Of a stretch of 64,000 nucleotides of DNA, positions 58,691 to 64,000 are shown piece by piece. The position numbers and the translations under genes are program-made. The stretch lies in contig NC_081415.1 in NCBI RefSeq assembly GCF_030272615.1, positions 373,717,009 through 373,781,008 on the forward strand, given 5' to 3'. The notes beneath the pieces were generated by a model. The model was not told the origin of the DNA. It worked only from the letters and a program-made list of their open reading frames with translations, and did not search any database. Positions within the stretch are counted from its first letter, which is position 1, and each line of letters starts with the position of its first letter. The stretch comes from Cryptomeria japonica (lineage: Eukaryota; Streptophyta; Pinopsida; Cupressales; Cupressaceae).

Positions 58691-58712
58691 TCAGAAACCT
58701 GAAGAAAAAAAA

Positions 58713-58766
58713 ATTAAATAAATAAAATATTTATTTAATTAGACATGACAATTTTGAGTGTCTACA
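58713..58766 (-). repeat. 54-bp stub of the element 3 5' LTR
   Basis: Identical to the first 54 bases of LTR B (TGTAGACACTC..TTTAATT). The remaining 714 bases of the LTR, including the TATA box, and the PBS are deleted. The join falls in an A/T run. Confidence 0.93.
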
Positions 58767-58771
58767 GGTAC
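58767..58771. repeat. Target site duplication of element 3 (right)
   Basis: GGTAC, identical to 42121-42125. Confidence 0.88.
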
Positions 58772-59847
58772 AAATGGTGAGCTCATGAAAATAGCCACTT
58801 TAACAGGTGCATCAATGAAAGTACAGAAAATTGAATAAAATGGATGAAGAAACCATCTTGGAAAACTGATCAAACGGATTGGCAGGACCTTCAAACTGGA
58901 GACATAGCTTGTCTTTCATACTAGAAATACCCCAGAATAAACATTATGATGTAACACTCATCTGGGCATCTTTTACACGTGCAAAGTGGTGCTTTGACTA
59001 GCTGTTAAAACAGGGGCTTACGCAAACAATACAAACTGCAAATGGATTGAGCTTGCCAGGCTGAGCAAATGGATTGATAGAGACTTGAAACTTGGCATAT
59101 GGACTCACCTATATGCATACAATTAAATGAACTTTTAATTTCAACATGACAATCTACTAGTCATAAAATGCAAAGCCTCAAAGTAGGCCACTTAATAAAA
59201 TCTGAATATGTGCATAGAACAACTTTCAGTCCATCCCTTGAAATGGGTACTTGACAAACTGATCCAAACTGAATTCTAAAAGTTGTAGAACACTGCATAA
59301 GCTAAATTAAAGGTGTAGGAAACTTCCCAATCTTTACCTCTTGATAATCAATTGGCTCCATTTTACATGCCCTCAATATAGACCTCTCAAGTTGATTCAT
59401 TAGGTGGTCATTTGAAAATGCAGATGCAAAATTTTGAAATAGGCCTCTCAAAATACTCAAATTTAATGAGTCCCAACAGTGGCTTTGACTGGGGGTGGTT
59501 GATTACAATATCAACACAAGAATCTAGAATCTTTGGTAGAGCAGACCACCCAAAAACAAATCACTTCTCTTCTTCTCAAAAACAAGGGTTCCTTATTCTA
59601 CCCGAACAACAGGGCTCCTTATTCTACCCAAACAACAGGGCTCCTTATTGAAAACCATACAACGGAAAACAAAGCAACTGTACAATATAGATATTATTTA
59701 CAAAATGGCCCCAGTCCATCAAAGTTGAAACCAACTCTTTCCCTTATCAAAAATCTGATTCTCATCACTCAATAATGTAAACAATCTGAAGCAAACACTA
59801 ATCATTAGAGAAGTGTTTGTATTATGACACACATCTTTCAACATGCT
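58772..59847. other. Flank of element 3, no gene recognised
   Basis: Continues the pre-insertion locus from 42120. A small direct repeat of 26 bp ('ccttattctaccc' + 'aacaacagggct') occurs about 2.5 times at 59580-59650. Other ORFs are short and unremarkable. Confidence 0.55.
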
Positions 59848-61187
59848 TTACCAATCAACATTACTTTCATGATCAACTACTGAAACATATCCATTCTTTT
59901 CATCATCTACTAAATGCGATAAATCAACATCTTTAATGTCCCACTCTTGAAAAAATGAACATACCTCTGGCTTAGGCATATAATCTGAAATAAGATTTGA
60001 ACATTCACTCATCTTTGCATGAAAAACTTCAAGATGGGGTTCAAACATACTAGTAAGAAACCCATTACAAAAATCTTCGTCCTGACACATATCACTGCTG
60101 CATGGATCGGTACCAACATCATGAACTGGTTCATCATTTACAACATCAGGTTGGTCAATTATTTCTTCATACAAAGGGTTAGAAACCAAATGAAGAACCC
60201 CTTTTTGAACATTGTGACAACAAAGTGGTTGGTCCATATCTATATCGACATGAAATAAAACATTAGAAAATTTGCTAAAGATACCATCCACCCTATCATC
60301 ATAATCATCTTCATCAGACAAAGAAGAAATTGAAAGTGGGCTGGAACTATCTTCAACATTTCATGTTTCACAACCACAAGATTTCATCCTATGACCATCA
60401 TTCTGAGAATCAAGATAGTCATACTTATCTTGCCATAATTGATCTTATTTACCAACAAAACACTCATCATCAACCAAAGAATAAAAATGAATATCACTGC
60501 CATTTACTTCATCTGATGAATTTCCAGCATGTTCAGTTAAATTTTCTATCACAAAACTATTTGTTAGATCAACATGTTATTCATTAAGTGCATAAGCATT
60601 CAATCAAGGTCTTCATTCATAACTCTAAGGCTCTCCAACATTTGAACTTTCTTGTCCACAACTTCAAGAGATTTTCTAAGTTCTGCAATCTTCTGCAATT
60701 GCATTGCACTTTTCTGTTCAATGTGACATTCTTTAGAATTTTGTTCATCAATGTGGGTTGTATTTTCATTGCAATCATGTGTACCATTAAAATTTTCTGA
60801 ATTAATTTTGTGCACAAATTTTATATTAGAAAGATCATCAACATGATTATAAGAAGTGAAATTTGAAAATACTCTTACTTCGTCTTCAACACAATTGACA
60901 ATATCAATATCTATATGAGGATCAACCATTGTTTGCACCAAACAACTTTGATTTTCATTTGGAATTAAATTATCCACATTACCAACATAAGTATGAACAC
61001 CAAAACTTTGAACATTACTTCTCACTTCACACTTAGTTGCAACATTATAAACACTATGACAACAAACACCAACAGATAAAAGTCCTTTAGGAATACCATT
61101 TCTTAAGTTTTTCTCTATATCCATGGTATTGTCACTCAAATCGCACACGTAATGCACAAGATGAAAGCTCAAGCAACTTGGTGACAC
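59848..61187 (-). pseudogene. Broken acidic ORF of unknown family
   Basis: Two frames on the minus strand: 61187-60600 (195 residues, starts MSPSCLSFHLVHYVCDLSDN, ends in a coiled-coil-like 'LQKIAELRKSLEVVDKKVQM') and 60321-59848 (157 residues, 'SDEDDYDDRVDGIFSKFSNV'). The stretch between them reads on in the frame of the second piece with at least two stops ('SSDEVNGSDIHFYSLVDDE'). The protein is strongly acidic and rich in Asp, Val, His and Cys. I recognise no domain. It resembles in composition, not clearly in sequence, the acidic tail at 16878-18260. It could be a decayed transposon accessory gene or a host pseudogene. Confidence 0.45.
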
Positions 61188-62040
61188 ATGGGATAATTCT
61201 TAGGCCTGTGGGTTGCCTATAGTGAGAATTAACCTCCAGATGAAGGGCTGGTTCACTGTGAATAACTCTAAATCTTTACTAAGAAAAGGGAAAGGGAAAC
61301 TAGGAATGAAAATAGAATGACCTACAAATGCTAAACCAAGGTGAAGCATCAATAATATATCTCAAAATGACAAAGATACAATCCTAAAAAAACCAATCTG
61401 CACAAATAGACTTTTGGTTCATAACACATAAATATTTCAGGCAAAGGATTTAAACTTCAAGAAATTGAAATGAAAGAGAAACTTTCACAATCAACCAAAT
61501 GAACCAATTTATCACAATGCACAACCTGTGACTTATAAATGAGACAAAAAATTTCAAGGTTATTTAAACAATAACACAATAAACTAGCTCTCAATGATGA
61601 ATAAGAAAATGAACTATAAAGACATAAGGCATAAGTTGATAATTTTTATTTAGTATTTTGTCATAAAATTGCACAAGAGCTACAAGAATGTATTCTCTGC
61701 TAAAACCAACAAGAGAATGATCAAGAACTAGTGAAGAAAGATAAAACTTTTTCACTTTATACAAAAACCTTCCAAAAGGTGAGGAAAAGATAACTCTAGA
61801 ATGAGTGAAGATGAACTCCCATTGAAAATCTCTTCTGAAAACTGATCCTCTCATAGAAATAAAAAGCCACCAAAAAAGGCTTCAAGACATGCACAAAGAA
61901 CTCATGCAATTGAGTTCAAAGTCTTAGTCAACTAAAAGTTGACCCATATGATGCTCAAAATCAATCCTTATCACCTCAATATCATGAGAAAGACTCATGC
62001 AGACTTGCTCTCAAGATCAAATTGGACCTCAAACTACCTG
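61188..62040. other. Region without recognised features
   Basis: AT-rich. An 87-codon frame (61591-61854, minus) has no recognisable similarity. Possibly upstream sequence of the broken acidic ORF. Confidence 0.45.
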
Positions 62041-63830
62041 ATGACTTCTCTTCTCATGACGCACGGATCCCTGGATGCTACCTTGTCTGCCACCACTTTC
62101 TGCTTCTGACTATAACTAGCATTGCTTTCTTCATCGGGTCATCGAGTTAGCATTGAAACACTTATTCCGATGTCCGATCACATTTTCCAAACTGTGCGCA
62201 CACTCCATAAATTTCTTTGACGGGCCCCACCACTTGGTCACCAAGTCGTGGCAAATAAACATCGCGTATGATCGCGGTATAGTGACCACTGCTAGATCTT
62301 AAGGAACCTATTCGATATTTATCTCTTCTGAGTTGCTCTCTTCGTCTGTGCCATTTGTCAACCTCTGGCTCACTCACGGGTCCACCTTGTCTACCATTTG
62401 GACTGCCATCTTAACCGCCATTGGACCTAGACCCACCTTGTCGCTAAGTCACAACGATAATTGGGCATGCAACATTTCCTTGCACCTTAGTGACAACCAT
62501 CGGATCTGTCGGACTTGCACGATCCTTATCTCACTGGGGCACTCACCCTATTGGTAGGCCCACCATGTGTCACTTCTTGTTCACCTTTGGATCCAACTGG
62601 GTGCCACTTTAACCACCACATCATCAATCGCCATGCCTCGGTGAGTAATCGACGATCATCTTCATCATGTGGTTTAGCAACAACCATCAGATCCTTCTTG
62701 ATCACCGTTGATCTTCTTTGATATGCATGACCTTTAGCCTCTCTGAGTGACTTTCTCTTATGCCACAGTATCACCACGTGTCAGCCACTAGTTCGCTCAT
62801 GAGATTTGCATCTCGCCACCTCGACCTGCCACCTGTCCTTGGTTTGCCTTGGTTCTTCATCTACTTTTTATCCCGTGGCACATCCTCATTCATTCTTAGC
62901 CCACCTGGATGACCACCTTAACTGCCACATCATCAATCACCATGTCGTGTGACATAACCAGTGAGCATCTTCATCATGCGGTATAGCGACAACGTTGATC
63001 TTCCCTCAAACTACTCGATCTTTACCACCTTAGCCGCTCACCTTTTTCGCACGTGCTTTGTCGCCAAGTCGCAGAGATAACTGGTGAGCTTCTTTCTATA
63101 GTGATATAGCAGTTGTCATCAGATCTCTCACATCACTGTTGATCTGCCCTCAACTTGCTCGACCTTTAACCTCAGCTAATTTTCTCTCTTGTGCCACATG
63201 TCAACATGTGTAACCCTCTGATTGGCTCCGGAGATCCGCCTAGCCACCACTTGTCTGCCGAGCTTGCCACACATCTTGTTTTGTCGGATATCATTCTTTC
63301 GGCCAAGATACTCCCTCGACGAGCCGTTTACAAGTCTCATCGAACCTGCAGTTTCATCGATATTATTCTTTCGGCCAAATTACTCCCTCGACAAGCCGTT
63401 TGCAAGTCTCATCGAACCTGCAATTTCATCGATGCCTTTATTTTATCGACGGGACTACTTCTGTTTTCTTTGATATACCCTATGTCGATGGAACTGAGCC
63501 TTCAGTGAAACCTTTTAGAGATTCATCGTAGCCAAGGTCTACTCGATAAGTCACCCATCCATGCCATGTCACCAGCCACTGGACCGCCACCTGTCTGCCA
63601 CCCATCCTTGGACTTATACCCTTTACTCTGCCATGTCATCAGTCACCAAGTCGTGATGATATGTGGCGAGCATCTAACCATCGTGACATAACGATAGCCG
63701 TTGGATCACCATGATCTGTGTTCGATCTTCCTTACTTTCTTGCTCTTTAGTCTCTTCCCGCCAGCTGGTCAAAAAATTAGGACACCTTGAGATGCACACA
63801 CATGTGGGGTTGAAAGATCCCTAAATGGAT
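62041..63830. repeat. Degenerate tandem repeat region
   Basis: A motif of the type 'gcggtatagcgacaaccatc' with 'agatc' after it recurs near 62275, 62484, 62671, 62979, 63101 and 63682. Each copy is followed by 'ttgctcgatctttaacc'-like and 'gccacatgtcaac'-like blocks. Spacing is irregular (about 120-580 bp). Related to 40126-40439. Short ORFs here are chance frames. Confidence 0.65.
63293..63436. repeat. 72-bp tandem duplication
   Basis: Two adjacent copies (63293-63364 and 63365-63436) beginning ATTCTTTCGGCCAA and ending around CATCGAT, with about five differences. Lies within the degenerate repeat region. Confidence 0.93.
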
Positions 63831-64000
63831 TCTTTGTTGCCCTGGATAAGTTTTAATTAATAAACTATCTTTCAGAGCCTTTTGGTGTTCTTAGAGACTA
63901 GACAGAAGATGCAGAAAGTGTATTGCAACTATTAACCAATAATAACATAGAATTCAACTCAAAATAAGATATCAACTTCTGATTTTATTTATGACAATAG
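63831..64000. other. Window end, no features
   Basis: AT-rich sequence with nothing recognised. Confidence 0.5.

Larger units (their letters stand above)
56560..58712 (-). other. Element 3 5' leader
   Basis: About 2.15 kb between the LTR stub and the gag ATG. It contains two CACAGACGCG arrays (see separate entries), a GC-richer block (57595-57960) and a short hairpin GTAGGG..CCCTAC at 57916-57933. A 168-codon frame (57063-57569, minus) mostly translates the repeat array and is not regarded as a gene. The PBS expected at the LTR junction is missing. Confidence 0.7.
42126..58766 (-). mobile_element. Element 3: composite Ty3/gypsy (Tat-like) retrotransposon with three LTR segments
   Basis: In minus-strand order: LTR stub (58766-58713), leader (58712-56560), intact gag-pol (56559-49081), non-coding region with opposite-strand PMD gene and repeat arrays (49080-44152), PPT, LTR B (44138-43371), PBS, a 477-bp internal remnant, PPT, LTR A (42893-42126). 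The whole is flanked by GGTAC on both sides, so it occupies one insertion site. Two RNase H domains after RT and a 3' region with an extra gene place it with Tat-type plant elements. LTR A and B differ at only two positions I could find, so it is young. Confidence 0.9.

Noticed and set aside
63191-63508. Overlapping 105- and 83-codon frames
   Set aside because: Produced by the 72-bp duplication; no coding signature.

Overview
This window looks like nuclear DNA from a large, repeat-rich seed-plant genome; a gymnosperm is a reasonable guess but is not proven by the sequence. The only recognisable host gene is the first coding exon of a calmodulin gene on the minus strand (2577-2652). Its TATA box lies at 2808-2815, and the rest of the gene runs off the left edge. 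Almost everything else is LTR retrotransposon, much of it nested. No rRNA, tRNA, CRISPR or prokaryotic feature was seen.

Layout. 1-3200: calmodulin exon, its presumed intron and promoter. 3212-4222: tandem duplication of about 578 bp. 6094-15838: decayed minus-strand Ty3/gypsy element 1 (Tat-like, 3' LTR at 6094-7577) carrying an opposite-strand plant mobile domain (PMD) gene. Its pol is cut at 15838 by a Ty1/copia element on the plus strand (15839-28047). The copia 5' LTR is split by a complete 4.2-kb non-autonomous copia element (16191-20435, 5-bp target duplication GATTC). The copia gag is split by a solo LTR (22295-23380) whose sequence matches the LTR of element 1. The copia 3' LTR is cut at 28048 by minus-strand Ty3/gypsy element 2 (28048-40125), which has an extra sense-strand reading frame of unknown family and an RNase H domain placed before RT.

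42126-58766 is the youngest and most striking unit, element 3, on the minus strand. It is flanked by the 5-bp duplication GGTAC. In element orientation it reads: 54-bp LTR stub, long leader, one uninterrupted 2492-residue Gag-protease-RT-RNaseH-RNaseH-integrase reading frame, an opposite-strand PMD gene, tandem-repeat arrays, a full 768-bp LTR, a 477-bp internal remnant with PBS and PPT, and a second full 768-bp LTR. Elements 2 and 3 therefore both show tandem, shared-LTR architecture.

40126-42120 and 58772-64000 were adjacent before element 3 inserted. They hold old degenerate tandem repeats and a broken acidic ORF of unknown origin.

The most interesting signals are: the composite element 3; the opposite-strand PMD gene kept in the same place in two divergent elements; arrays of a CGCGTYTGTG motif in opposite orientation at the two ends of element 3; the extra ORF and domain order of element 2; and the gag-protease-only copia element with a long acidic tail.
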